Assembly: GCA_963843945.1 (NCBI GenBank)
Contig: CAWJMF010000002.1
Coordinates: forward strand, 186,001 to 250,000
Origin: CAWJMF01 sp963843945
GTDB lineage: Bacteria; Vulcanimicrobiota; Vulcanimicrobiia; Vulcanimicrobiales; Vulcanimicrobiaceae
Reading direction: 5' to 3'
Length of the DNA stretch: 64,000 nt
Numbering within the stretch: the first letter of the stretch is position 1; each line of letters starts with the position of its first letter. The translations under genes and the position numbers were made by a program. Shown here piece by piece: positions 26,475-35,954 of this stretch. A model generated the notes under the pieces. The model had not been told where the DNA came from. It searched no databases and worked only from the letters and a program-made list of their open reading frames with translations.

Positions 26475-28424
26475 ATGGTGCAGGGAGGCGCCACACTTCG
26501 TGCGCGCCGCGCCGTTGCTTTGCGAGGGCTCGAAGACGTGTTTCGAAATAACTTGATGGCCTGGGCCGTGAGCGGATCGCTGCTCGTTACGTTGACGGGC
26601 GCGGCGCCGCCCAGCGCGAGCGGCGTGCGCGCTACGTCGAATCGCGCGCCGCTCAGCGCCGCGGCGGTAGCGCGCAACGCCGCGATGACCCTCCTGCGCA
26701 GCCGGGTGAAGTACGTCTTCGTTCTTTATCAGGAGAATCGCTCGTTCGATTCGTATTTCGGAACGTTCCCGGGAGCCGACGGCATCTATTCGCAGACGCC
26801 GGCCCAGACTCCGGGCTTCTACCAGCCGGTGCTCAACACCGACGGCGTAACCTACTCGACGGTGACGCCGTTCCGCATCGGCCCCGCGCAATATGCGGCC
26901 GACACCGATGACGTGAACCACTCGCACCCGGTCTTGATTCAGAAGATCGACGTGAACGGCGGCTATCCGCGGATGGACCGGTTCGCGCTGGCCGAGCAGG
27001 CCGCTCAATCCGGCCAAGGTCCGCTCGTGTCCAAGCAACTCGGCGAGCTGACGATGGCCTATGAGGACTGCGACACGATTCCGCTGTTGTGGAATTACGC
27101 GAATCGTTTCGTGCTCTACGATCACATCTTCCAATCGGCCATCGGGCCTTCCACGCCGGGCAACCTCACGGTCATCGCCGCACAAAGCGGAGAAACGCAA
27201 TTCGGTCTGCATCCGAGTGAGGCGTACACCGGAAACGGCGGCAGCGGCCCGGGCGTGCCGGTGGTGAACGATGCGAATCCCGCTTGGGGTCCGGGCGCCG
27301 GCACGCAACTCAACCAGACCTACGCGACGATTCCTTTCAGCCTCGCCGGCAACACCCTCGCTACGATCCGCTCGAGCGACCCGATGGCGGCCCTGGACTT
27401 TGCGGACCTGGGCGCGGACCAGGCCCATCTGAGCAGCGCTCCGAGCTACGGCTGGGGCTGGTACGAAAACGGCTACGTCTCGGCCACGTCGAGCACGGGC
27501 GCGTACATCGCGCACCACAACGCGCCGCAGTACTTCGGCTATCTCGCGAACAGTTCCGAGCGGAACAATCTGCACGGGTTGCCCAACTTCGTCAGCGACA
27601 TCCAAAACGGAAATCTGCCGGCCTCCGGCGGCGTCTTTTACGCCAAAGGCGGCTATAACAACATCCTCGGTCTGAACCAAGTCTATCCCGGCTATCCCGG
27701 CGTTTGGAACGGCGACGACGACCACCCCGGCTACTCCGACGCGCAGATCAGTGAAGCGCAGGTTGCCACCGAAGTCAACGCGATCGCCTCGAGCAAGTAT
27801 TGGAATCAAAGCGCGATCGTGATTGCCTGGGACGATTCGGAAGGCGACTACGACCACGTTCCGCCGCCGCTGCGCTCGATCGGCCCCGGTTCGGGGAACT
27901 CGCCGGCCGACTTCCTCACTGCCGGTCCGCGGGTTCCGCTGATGATCATCTCGCCCTACGCGAAGACGCATCAAGTCATCCACGGCTGGGGCAGCCAATC
28001 CTCGATCGTCGCGTTTGTCGACGGGATCTTCGGGCTGACGCCGCTGGCGCAGTTGCCGGATGAAGTCGCAGGCGGCCAAGCGGCGGCTGCGATGGGCAAG
28101 AGCAACTACTTTCCGACCGACGGGCCGGGAGATGTGGATAATCTGCTCGACGCATTCGATTTGGCGAAGTTGAGCGGAAGCAGAGCGCCGCTACCGCCGA
28201 GTTACGTCCTCGTTCCGACGTCCTATATCACGACGCTCCCGCAAACGAGCGGACTGGGATGCACGCAAATCGGCGTCGGCCCGGTCGACTATTTGCGCGG
28301 CGTCGCCAACCAGATTCCGGCCGATTTTTCGCCGCGACCCGAGGAAGATGCAGCGGCGGCTACGGGACGTCCGATCCGCGGCGCCCGCGCTCAAGTCGAG
28401 CGCGCGAAAGATCCGAACGACTGA
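26475..28424 (+). CDS. Secreted phosphoesterase (phospholipase C / acid phosphatase family)
   Basis: A ~649-residue member of the PF04185-type phosphoesterases, which hydrolyse phosphate esters or phospholipids outside the membrane. Key motif ENRSFDSYFGTFPG carries the metal-binding residues; NYANRFVLYDHIFQSAIGPSTPGNL, AWDDSEGDYDHVPPP and VPLMIISPYAK are further conserved blocks. A signal-like segment (MAWAVSGSLLVTLTGAAPP) begins 27 residues in, so the true start may be the ATG at 26556 rather than the first one used here. The C-terminal ~40 residues are Arg/Ala-rich. Substrate unknown. Confidence 0.87.
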   Translation: MVQGGATLRARRAVALRGLEDVFRNNLMAWAVSGSLLVTLTGAAPPSASGVRATSNRAPLSAAAVARNAAMTLLRSRVKYVFVLYQENRSFDSYFGTFPGADGIYSQTPAQTPGFYQPVLNTDGVTYSTVTPFRIGPAQYAADTDDVNHSHPVLIQKIDVNGGYPRMDRFALAEQAAQSGQGPLVSKQLGELTMAYEDCDTIPLLWNYANRFVLYDHIFQSAIGPSTPGNLTVIAAQSGETQFGLHPSEAYTGNGGSGPGVPVVNDANPAWGPGAGTQLNQTYATIPFSLAGNTLATIRSSDPMAALDFADLGADQAHLSSAPSYGWGWYENGYVSATSSTGAYIAHHNAPQYFGYLANSSERNNLHGLPNFVSDIQNGNLPASGGVFYAKGGYNNILGLNQVYPGYPGVWNGDDDHPGYSDAQISEAQVATEVNAIASSKYWNQSAIVIAWDDSEGDYDHVPPPLRSIGPGSGNSPADFLTAGPRVPLMIISPYAKTHQVIHGWGSQSSIVAFVDGIFGLTPLAQLPDEVAGGQAAAAMGKSNYFPTDGPGDVDNLLDAFDLAKLSGSRAPLPPSYVLVPTSYITTLPQTSGLGCTQIGVGPVDYLRGVANQIPADFSPRPEEDAAAATGRPIRGARAQVERAKDPND

Positions 28425-28437
28425 ACGGGTGGCGTGC

Positions 28438-28875
28438 TTAGGCGGGCGCCGCGCGGCGTGCGCAGATCTCGAGTTTGGTTCCGGCGGGGTCCTCGAAAAA
28501 GACCGCCGGATAGGCTTTGAGATCTTCGGACGGCTCGACGGCGCCCGCGCCTAGGTTTCGCAAACGCTCGATCCAGAGCGCCGCGTCGAACGGTCCGGCG
28601 GCCGCGAACGCGATGCGCGTCGCCGAAGCCGGGTGGCGCGGATCCTCGATGAATCCGATGAAGCGCGCGGTCCGTCCGGGGACGCTTGGCTCGAAATACT
28701 CGACCGCGTTGTGCGCTCCGCCGCGCTCGAGATCGGTCCACGCGTCGCCGTCGACGAGTGCGTACGACTTGCGCGGCAAGCCGAGCAGCGGCATCAGCGC
28801 GTCGTAGAAGGATTCGACTGCGGCGAGCGAACGCACGCGCACGTCGAGATGATCGAAACCGGCGAACTCGCTCAT
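28438..28875 (-). CDS. VOC-superfamily (glyoxalase-like) protein
   Basis: A 145-residue two-beta-alpha-beta-beta-beta protein: GFDHLDVRVRSLAAVESFYDALMPLLG at the start and FFEDPAGTKLEI at the end mark the VOC fold, with His and Glu positions for a metal. No substrate can be given. ATG MSEFAGFDH. It is divergent from pdxH with a ~40-bp gap. Confidence 0.82.
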   Translation of the reverse strand: MSEFAGFDHLDVRVRSLAAVESFYDALMPLLGLPRKSYALVDGDAWTDLERGGAHNAVEYFEPSVPGRTARFIGFIEDPRHPASATRIAFAAAGPFDAALWIERLRNLGAGAVEPSEDLKAYPAVFFEDPAGTKLEICARRAAPA

Positions 28876-28916
28876 CGGCGAGAGTTTCCGGCAAGCCCAG
28901 CGCGAATCCGCCGGAA

Positions 28917-29561
28917 GTGGAATCCGAAGCAGTCCGCAGCCTGCGGGTCGACTACGAGGCCGGTACGCTCGACGAAGCGGACACCGACGCCGACCCCTTC
29001 GCGCAGTTTCACCGCTGGCTCGAAGCGGCGCTCGCGGCCGGGGTGCCCGAACCGTATGCGATGACGCTGGCAACTGCCGACTCCCTCGGCCGTCCTTCCG
29101 CGCGTATCGTGCTGCTGCGCGGCTATGACCCTCGCGGCTTCGCCTTCTTCACGAACTACGATAGCCGGAAGGGCCGCGAACTGGAGCAGCAGCCCGCAGC
29201 CGCGTTGCTCTTTTTCTGGCCGGCCCTGCAACGTCAAGTCCGAATCGAGGGCGTCGCCGAGCGGCTCTCGGCTGAGGAATCGGACGCCTACTTCGCGTCG
29301 CGGCCGCGTGGCCACCGGCTGAGCGCCTGGGCCTCGGCGCAGAGCGAAACGGTCGGAGGGCGCGCGCTTCTCGAGGCCGCGATGCGCGATGCGGAATTGC
29401 GTTTCGCGGGACGCGACGTGCCGCGCCCTTCCTATTGGGGCGGCTTTCGCCTCGACCCGCGCGCGTTCGAGTTCTGGCAAGGACGTCCAAATCGCGTTCA
29501 CGATCGCATCGCCTACGCGCGCGACGGCGCCGGCTGGAGGAGAGCGCGCCTTGCGCCGTAA
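28917..29561 (+). CDS. pdxH: Pyridoxamine 5'-phosphate oxidase
   Basis: FMN-dependent last step of the salvage/de novo route to pyridoxal 5'-phosphate. The 214 residues align along the whole family: DPFAQFHRWLEAAL, ARIVLLRGYDPRGFAFFTNYDSRKGRELE (FMN site), RQVRIEGVAERL, SRPRGHRLSAWAS, PSYWGGFRL, EFWQGRPNRVHDR and the C-terminal RLAP. The GTG start was chosen to match the family N-terminus (SLRVDYEAGTLDEAD follows); no ATG is available there. Confidence 0.94.
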   Translation: MESEAVRSLRVDYEAGTLDEADTDADPFAQFHRWLEAALAAGVPEPYAMTLATADSLGRPSARIVLLRGYDPRGFAFFTNYDSRKGRELEQQPAAALLFFWPALQRQVRIEGVAERLSAEESDAYFASRPRGHRLSAWASAQSETVGGRALLEAAMRDAELRFAGRDVPRPSYWGGFRLDPRAFEFWQGRPNRVHDRIAYARDGAGWRRARLAP

Positions 29562-29597
29562 GGTACTTTCCTAAATCGGACCATAAGGAGAATCGAT

Positions 29598-30014
29598 CTG
29601 AAACGCTACGGCTTATTTCTCTCGGCGGCGGTGACGCTCGCAATCGCGGCGCTCGTGCCGCACGGACAGTCGATTTCCGCAGCCGGCGCCGCAGGCGCGA
29701 GCGGCAGCGCGGTCTACGCAGACAAGTGCTCGAGCTGCCATCAAGCGAACGGGGCGGGCCTGCCCGGCGCGTTTCCGCCGCTCGCAAAGAATCCGGTCGT
29801 CACCGGCGACGTCGGCAAACTCAGCAAGATCGTCCTGAACGGTTTGAACGGCGCGGTGACGGTCGACGGCAAGGCCTACAACGGCGCGATGCCGGCTTGG
29901 AAGGGCCAGCTTTCGAACGCCGAGATCGCCGCGGTCCTGACCTACATTCGCGCTTCGTTCGGCAACAAAGCTTCGGCCGTAACCGAAGCGCAAGTCGCGG
30001 CCGCCGCGAAATAG
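29598..30014 (+). CDS. Small exported cytochrome c
   Basis: A ~138-residue class I-type monohaem cytochrome. The haem site is CSSCH near residue 48 with a distal Met in NGAMPAWKG, and the C-terminal helix is EIAAVLTYIRASFG. A full signal peptide (KRYGLFLSAAVTLAIAAL ... SAAGA) is only obtained from a CTG codon placed 8 nt after AAGGAG; the first ATG/GTG would lie inside the signal peptide. The CTG start is therefore my choice, with a base error as the alternative. Probably a periplasmic or cell-surface electron carrier. Confidence 0.85.
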   Translation: MKRYGLFLSAAVTLAIAALVPHGQSISAAGAAGASGSAVYADKCSSCHQANGAGLPGAFPPLAKNPVVTGDVGKLSKIVLNGLNGAVTVDGKAYNGAMPAWKGQLSNAEIAAVLTYIRASFGNKASAVTEAQVAAAAK

Positions 30015-30036
30015 CAGCCTCTCGGCTTTGAGCGCG

Positions 30037-30065
30037 AAGGCCGGCGAGAAATCGCCGGCCTTTTT
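30037..30065 (+). terminator. Rho-independent terminator after cytochrome c
   Basis: An 11-bp perfect stem (AAGGCCGGCGA) with GAAA tetraloop followed by a T-run. It starts 23 bp after the cytochrome stop. Confidence 0.88.
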
Positions 30066-30102
30066 CGAAGTAAAGCGGCCTTCGTCCCGAAGAATGGCCG
30101 CT

Positions 30103-30786
30103 ATGAAGATCGGCGTTATCGGCTCCGGCAACGTCGGCCGTTCGCTGGGCGTGCTGTGGGCCGAACACGGCCACGAGGTGTTCTTCGGTTCGCGGGACCT
30201 CGAGCGGGCGCAGACCGCCGCCGGCTATACCCGCGGCGCGGAGTTCGGCAGCAATGCCGAGGCGGCGCGCTTCGGCGAAATCGTGCTTTGGACGCTGCGC
30301 TCGGTGCCGGCCGCCCAGGCGATCGGCGACGCCGGACTGCTCGCGGGCAAGGTCGTCATCGACCCGAACAACGCGCCGTTTCGGGAGGACCTGCGCTTGG
30401 GACCGCGCGAGAACGTGTCCTCGCTGGCCGAGCGACTCGCCCTAGATCTCCCGGAGGCGCGCATCGTCAAGGCTTTCAACACCCTGCCGATCGAGCTGCT
30501 CGAGCTGTCGCCGACGCCGCTGCGCGACTACTCCGTCTCGGTCTTTCTCGCGAGCGACGACGCCGAGGCGAAACTAACCGTCGCGCGCCTCGCACGCAAG
30601 ATCGGGCTGCAGCCGATCGACTGCGGCCCGCTCAAGAGCGCGCGGATGATCGAAGGTCTCGCCGATTTCGTGGGCTACATGGGGTCGACGATGGCGCAAG
30701 GCCCGTACGCGACCCTGTCGCTGCATGCCCTGCCGCCCGCCAAGAGCCAGCGGCTCGGCGGCCGCACTCCCTCGGAACTGGAATAA
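30103..30786 (+). CDS. NADP/F420-type oxidoreductase (NpdG-like Rossmann protein)
   Basis: A ~227-residue protein starting MKIGVIGSGNVGRSLG, a classic dinucleotide-binding GxGxxG, followed by HEVFFGSRD, VVIDPNNAP and KAFNTLPIELLE, the layout of NADPH-dependent F420 reductases and related NAD(P)-binding proteins. Whether F420 is used here cannot be seen; no F420 biosynthesis gene is in the window. An alternative ATG 9 nt upstream (MAAMKIG) exists. carB follows after 36 bp. Confidence 0.83.
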   Translation: MKIGVIGSGNVGRSLGVLWAEHGHEVFFGSRDLERAQTAAGYTRGAEFGSNAEAARFGEIVLWTLRSVPAAQAIGDAGLLAGKVVIDPNNAPFREDLRLGPRENVSSLAERLALDLPEARIVKAFNTLPIELLELSPTPLRDYSVSVFLASDDAEAKLTVARLARKIGLQPIDCGPLKSARMIEGLADFVGYMGSTMAQGPYATLSLHALPPAKSQRLGGRTPSELE

Positions 30787-30822
30787 AAGAGGCCCCGTTT
30801 CCCGGACCGCCAAATTCGCGCC

Positions 30823-33800
30823 GTGCCCCGTCGCCGCAACGTCCTCGTGATCGGGTCCGGTCCGATCGTCATCGGACAGGCCGCCGAGTTTGATTATGCC
30901 GGCGTTCAAGCCTGTCGCGCGCTGCGCGACGAAGGCCACCGCGTCATCCTGGTCAACTCGAATCCGGCGACGATCATGACCGACGAGGAAGTCGCGGACG
31001 CCGTCTACCTCGAGCCGCTGACGGTGCCTTCGCTCGAAGCGATCATCGCGCGGGAACGGCCCGATGCGCTCTTGCCGACGCTGGGCGGTCAAACCGGTCT
31101 CAACCTTGCCGTCGACTTGGCGGAAAGCGGCGCGATCGAGCGCTACGGAATCGAGCTCTTGGGTACGCCGATCGCGACGATCCAACTCGCCGAAGATCGT
31201 GCAAAATTCAAGGACGCGATGCTCGCAATCGGCGAGCCGGTTCCGGCAAGCGTCATCGTGACCGACGTCGAGAGCGGCGTCGCGTTCGCGCGCGAATCGG
31301 GCTATCCGGTCGTCGTTCGGCCGGCCTACACGCTCGGCGGCACGGGCGGCGGAGTCGTGCGCGACGAGAGCGAGCTACGCGAAACGCTCGCGACCGGTCT
31401 TTCGGTCTCGCTGATCCATCAGGCGCTGGTCGAAAGCTCGCTGCTGGGCTGGAAGGAAATCGAATACGAAGTCCTGCGCGACCGTGCCGACAACTGCATC
31501 ATCGTCTGCAACATGGAGAACATCGATCCCGTCGGAGTCCACACCGGAGATTCGATCGTCGTCGCCCCGTCGCTCACGCTTTCCGACGCCGAATATCAGA
31601 TGCTGCGCAGCGCCAGCCTCAACGTCATCCGGACCTTGAAAGTCGAAGGCGGCTGCAACATCCAATTCGCGCTGCACCCCGAGCGCAGCGAGTACAACAT
31701 CATCGAAGTCAACCCGCGCGTCAGCCGGAGTTCGGCGCTCGCCTCGAAAGCGACCGGCTATCCGATCGCGAAGATCGCGACGAAAATCGCGCTCGGGATG
31801 ACGCTCGACGAAATCGAGAATCCCGTCACCGGTGTCACCAAAGCGGCCTACGAGCCCACGCTCGACTACGTCGTCGTGAAGATCCCGCGCTGGCCGTTCG
31901 ATAAGTTTCCGCGCGCCGATACGCGGCTCGGCACCCAGATGAAATCGACCGGCGAAGCGATGGGCATCGGCCGCACCTTCGGCGCCGCCTTGATGAAAGC
32001 GGTGCGCGGCCTCGACCTCGGGCGCGAGACGCTGACCGGAACCTCGCTCGCGAACTGGAGCGACGACGAGCTCGAAGTTGCCTACACCGCGCCGACGCAC
32101 GAGCGCCTCTTCGCGCTCGCCGAGGCGCTGCGCCGCGGCGCGCGGCCCGAAACGCTCGCGGCCACCTCGACGATCGATCCGTTCTGGCTCTGGGAATTTG
32201 CCGCGCTGGTCGAGCTCGAAGAGCGTCTGCGCAACTCGCCCAGCGAGGAAGAGTTGCGCACGGCGCGAGCGAGCGGCTATTCGCAAGCCGGCATCGCCAA
32301 GCTCACGGACTCGAGCGGCAACGTTTCGCTCTGGAACCAAACGCAACTCGCCGACGGCGATCCGAACGGGAGCCGTTCGGCGAGTTTCCGGATGGTCGAT
32401 ACGGCTGCCGCCGAATTTCCCGCGCGCTCGCCCTACTACTATCTGTCGCGCTACGAAAGCGATGAGATGCGGCCGCCCGCGCGATCCGGCATCGTCGTCG
32501 TCGGCAGCGGCCCGATCCGCATCGGACAAGGGATCGAGTTCGACTACTCGTGCGTGCACGCGGCTTGGGCGCTGCGGGCAGCGGGCCGCGCGGCCGTCGT
32601 CGTGAACAACAACCCCGAAACCGTCTCGACCGACTTCGACGTTTCCGACGTGCTGGTTTTCGAGCCGCCCGGTCCCGACGAAGTGCGAGGCGGCCTACGA
32701 TGCGACCGGCGCCGAGGGCGTGCTGCTCGCTTTCGGCGGGCAGACGGCGATCAATCTCGCTTCCGAATTGAGCCGGCGCGGCGTGCGCATCGTCGGGAGC
32801 GACCGGCTCAGCCTCGAAATGGCCGAGGACCGCGCGCAATTCGAAGCGGCGCTCGAGCGGCTGGGCGTCGCGCGGCCGCGCGGACGCGCCGCGGGCTCGT
32901 TCCGCCAAGCGCGCAGCATCGCGCGCGAGCTCGGCTTTCCGGTGCTCGTGCGGCCGTCGTTCGTGCTGGGCGGTCGCGGCATGGAGATCGTGTACAACGA
33001 GGGGCAGCTGGCCTCATACGTGGAGACGGCCCCGCCCATCACGCCGGGCAAACCGCTTTTGGTCGACAAGTACCTGCGCGGCCTCGAGGTCGAAGTCGAC
33101 GCGGTTTACGACGGCGAGGATATTTTGGTTCCCGGCATCTTCGAACACATCGAACGCGCCGGCATCCACTCCGGCGATTCGATCAGCGTCTACCCGCCGC
33201 AGACGCTGGACGAGCCGATGCAGCGCCGCATCCTCGAAGTCACGCGGGCGATCGCGCGCGAGTTGCAGACGCGCGGCTCGATCAACATCCAATTCGTGAT
33301 CCACGACGGCGAGCTCTACATCATCGAGGCGAACCCGCGGGCGAGCCGCACCGTTCCGATCATCTCGAAGGCGACCGGCGTCAACCTCGTGGCGGCCGCC
33401 GTGCGGGTTGCGCTCGGCGAAAAGCTGCGCGACCTCCCCTACGGCACGGGTCTGCTCGAGCCGATGCCCTTCGTCGTCGTCAAAGTACCGGTGTTCTCGT
33501 TCGCGAAGATGCGCGGCGTTGAAACGATCTTGGGGCCCGAGATGAAGTCGACCGGTGAAGTGCTCGGCATCGATACGAGTTTCGGTGGCGCGCTGCGCAA
33601 GGGATTCATCGCGGCCGGTCTGCGCCTGCCCGATCCGTCCGACCTCGGGCGCCGCGGCCGCATTCTGGTTTCGATTTCCGACGAGGAGAAGAAGGAGTCG
33701 GTGCCGATTCTGCGGCGCTACGCCGAGCTGGGATTCACCCTCGTCGCGACCGGCGGCACCTACGCGCTGCTCGTCGAGCACGGCATTGCCGCCGAGCGCA

Positions 33801-34072
33801 TCAACAAGATCTCGGAAGGCTCGCCGCACGTGCTGGATGCGATCGGCGCGCGCTCGGTCGACATGGTGATCAACAACGCAATGGGCGAGCGCGAAATCAA
33901 CGACGGCTACCGCATTCGCCGCGCGGCGGTCGAGAGCAGCATCGCGTCCCTCACCAGCCTCGATACGGCGCGCGCGCTGGCCGAGGCGCTAGCTTCGACG
34001 GCGGGGCCGCCGCTTTCGCTCCAAGAGTACCGGGCCATGAGCGGCGCGCCGCAAACGATCGGCTCCGCCTGA
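30823..34072 (+). CDS. carB: Carbamoyl-phosphate synthase large subunit, one +1 frameshift in the assembled sequence
   Basis: Makes carbamoyl phosphate from bicarbonate, ATP and ammonia for pyrimidine and arginine synthesis. Two homologous ATP-grasp halves (GSGPIVIGQAAEFDYAG and GSGPIRIGQGIEFDYS), the oligomerisation domain between them and a C-terminal MGS-like allosteric domain (ILRRYAELGFTLVATGGTY). Reconstructed length ~1082 residues. Near 32686 one base is extra: the frame VFEPPGPDEV continues as EAAYDATGAEGVLLAFGGQT only after a +1 shift. Both parts are otherwise uninterrupted, so a sequence error is likely. GTG start. Separated from carA by 13 kb. Confidence 0.95.
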
Positions 34073-34690
34073 CGAAGCCGCGCGCTGCGCGAGCGGAATG
34101 ACCGCTTTGACGGCGGTGTGCGAATCGGAAAACGCGACGACCTTCACATCGACGAGATCTGCCGCAAGCAGCGCTTCGCGCACCAGCCGCTCGGGCAGCG
34201 GCGCCGCCTTCCCCTTGCGGTAGACCAGCCAGAGCGCGCCCTCCGGTAGGAGCCGCTCGCGGAGTTTGGCGATGGCGCCGAGGTCGCGGGCCGTTTCGAG
34301 GCCGCGCAGGATCGCGTCGAAACGGCCGCGCGCGCTCTTTTCCGGAGGAGTGCCCAATTGGCGCGTCAGCTCGGTTAAGAATGCGGCTTCGGGCAGGCCG
34401 AGCGCGTAGACGCGCATCCCCGGCTTGATTCCGAGTTTGTCGAGACGAGATTTCGGATTGCGGATCGCCTCGGCCCAGGCCGTTGCCGCCTTACCGAGCG
34501 CGAGCGCGACTTCACCCCGTGCCGTTGCCAAGCGCAGCCAGCCGTCGTCCGCGACGGCCTGGCGAACGTCGGCAAAAGGGAGCGAAAAGCGCGTCTCGCC
34601 GGAAAAATCGAGGCTGTTCGAACCGAGGTGCGCTTTGCCGCGCAACTCGCGTGAGTCGATGCGGGCCACGCAGAGCGCCTCGCGTCCCAT
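33989..34690 (-). CDS. DUF3052-like protein with N-terminal PH-like region
   Basis: A ~233-residue protein. The N-terminal ~75 residues (LGSNSLDFSGETRFSLPFADVRQ) look like a small PH-like beta domain; the rest (KLGIKPGMRVYALGLPE ... GALWLVYRKGK ... ALLAADLVDVKVVAFSDSHTAVKAV) matches the DUF3052 pattern. The last ~28 residues are Arg-rich and run 84 bp into the 3' end of convergent carB, which suggests that its natural stop has been lost by a base error or change. Starts in a TGATG overlap with the SRPBCC gene. Confidence 0.7.
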   Translation of the reverse strand: MGREALCVARIDSRELRGKAHLGSNSLDFSGETRFSLPFADVRQAVADDGWLRLATARGEVALALGKAATAWAEAIRNPKSRLDKLGIKPGMRVYALGLPEAAFLTELTRQLGTPPEKSARGRFDAILRGLETARDLGAIAKLRERLLPEGALWLVYRKGKAAPLPERLVREALLAADLVDVKVVAFSDSHTAVKAVIPLAQRAASSGGADRLRRAAHGPVLLERKRRPRRRS

Positions 34691-35124
34691 CAGGTTTCCG
34701 AAGAAGCCAGTGAGGCGCGCCGAACGTCGAGCAAGTAGTCGTCGATCGCACGCTTGCGGCTCAAAATAAATCGCGCGGCGAAGCGGACCAGCGGACTGCG
34801 GATCGTGTAATTCTCGACGATCGTCAGCCGCGTGCCCTCGGCGAAGGGCTCGAGCTCGTAGATCCAGTCGCCGCGGAAGGGCAGCGTCAAATCGACCACG
34901 GTCGTGCGCAGCCGGCGCGGCGGGTTACTCTCGGCGATCGCGTACGCGCCGTCGTTGCGGCGGCTAAACTCTGACAAGACGATCGGCCACAGGCGTTCTA
35001 CCGAGGTCGGGAAAGCTTCCGTGCGGGTCGTGCTGCGGGACGCGGGCAGCAGTGCGCCCACCGCTAGCGGGGCGAGGAACAGCGCGCCTGCCGCACTCGC
35101 AAGCGCCGGCCAGCGACGTTTCAT
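34690..35124 (-). CDS. SRPBCC-fold (START-like) protein, membrane-anchored
   Basis: A 144-residue protein. One N-terminal hydrophobic helix (ALASAAGALFLAPLAVGALL) is followed by a START/SRPBCC domain: TSVERLWPIVLSEF, LRTTVVDLTLPFRGDWIYELEP and TRLTIVENYTI. Family members bind lipids or small hydrophobic ligands; no specific role is evident. Operon with the downstream DUF3052-like gene; divergent from the 35.2-kb gene with about 60 bp between. Confidence 0.75.
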   Translation of the reverse strand: MKRRWPALASAAGALFLAPLAVGALLPASRSTTRTEAFPTSVERLWPIVLSEFSRRNDGAYAIAESNPPRRLRTTVVDLTLPFRGDWIYELEPFAEGTRLTIVENYTIRSPLVRFAARFILSRKRAIDDYLLDVRRASLASSET

Positions 35125-35184
35125 GCCCGGCTCTTCGCCTTTGGGCAGAGGCCCCCTCGAACGTGCGTCCGTACTACAAGACCA

Positions 35185-35940
35185 ATGGAGCGCACGGAAC
35201 GGGAAACGGCGCGCACGGGAAGCGTGTACGTGCTCGGCGGGAATGCGAGCACGCTCGCCTTTGTCTCGTCGCTGCGACTCGAAAACCGTCAGGTGACCGC
35301 GTGGCTGGTGCCGCTCGCGTGGACCCCCGTCGGCGTCGTGCTCGGCGATGCGTGGCAGCGCGTCGGCATCGCGGCCGACAACCTGGCGGGCTGGGCTGAG
35401 TCGACCTTCCCACCGGAGGACGAGCACGCGTTCGTCACCTCGCTGCGCGACCTCGAGTTGCTCTTGCGGGTCGGATGGCATGCCGAAGCTCCGGCGACGC
35501 TCGCGGAAGACCTGCTCGTCAATCCCGAAGACGTTCCCGGCGACGTGCTGGACGGTGTCGACCGTCCGCCGGCCGCGCTGACGCAGTGCGCGGTTTGCCG
35601 CCGCACGTGCGTTCGCGACGATTTCATCTGGAACGAGCGGCAACTTTGCGCTTGGGACTATCACGCGATGGTCTTCGGGAAGCGCGGTCCCTGGCGCAGC
35701 GAGCCGTACGAGGAACGGTTCTTCGAAACGTTGCCGAGCGTGCCGTACATCGCGCCGGGCCTGCTCGACGAGGCGTCGGTCGAACCGGTACTCGCGGTCA
35801 GCAGCTTGCCCGAGGCGCTCATGACGGAACTCGTCAACCGCGCGATCGCCGAGGGCGGCGGCGGCGCGTACCTCGCGGTAAGGACGGACGACGGTCTGAC
35901 GCTCCTGCGCGAGCGCGCCGGTCCCAAAACCGCGACTTGA
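35185..35940 (+). CDS. Hypothetical protein with a cysteine cluster
   Basis: A 251-residue soluble protein. I do not recognise its family. The N-terminal half (VYVLGGNASTLAFVSSLRLENR ... WLVPLAWTPVGVVLGDAWQ) has an alpha/beta pattern. Near residue 135 it has CAVCRRTCVRDDF, with another Cys ~20 residues on (LCAWDYH), a possible zinc site. It lies 14 bp before pbpA, so it may be co-transcribed with the cell-wall gene pair, but no functional link is shown. Confidence 0.6.
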   Translation: MERTERETARTGSVYVLGGNASTLAFVSSLRLENRQVTAWLVPLAWTPVGVVLGDAWQRVGIAADNLAGWAESTFPPEDEHAFVTSLRDLELLLRVGWHAEAPATLAEDLLVNPEDVPGDVLDGVDRPPAALTQCAVCRRTCVRDDFIWNERQLCAWDYHAMVFGKRGPWRSEPYEERFFETLPSVPYIAPGLLDEASVEPVLAVSSLPEALMTELVNRAIAEGGGGAYLAVRTDDGLTLLRERAGPKTAT

Positions 35941-35954
35941 TGCGTTAAGAACCG

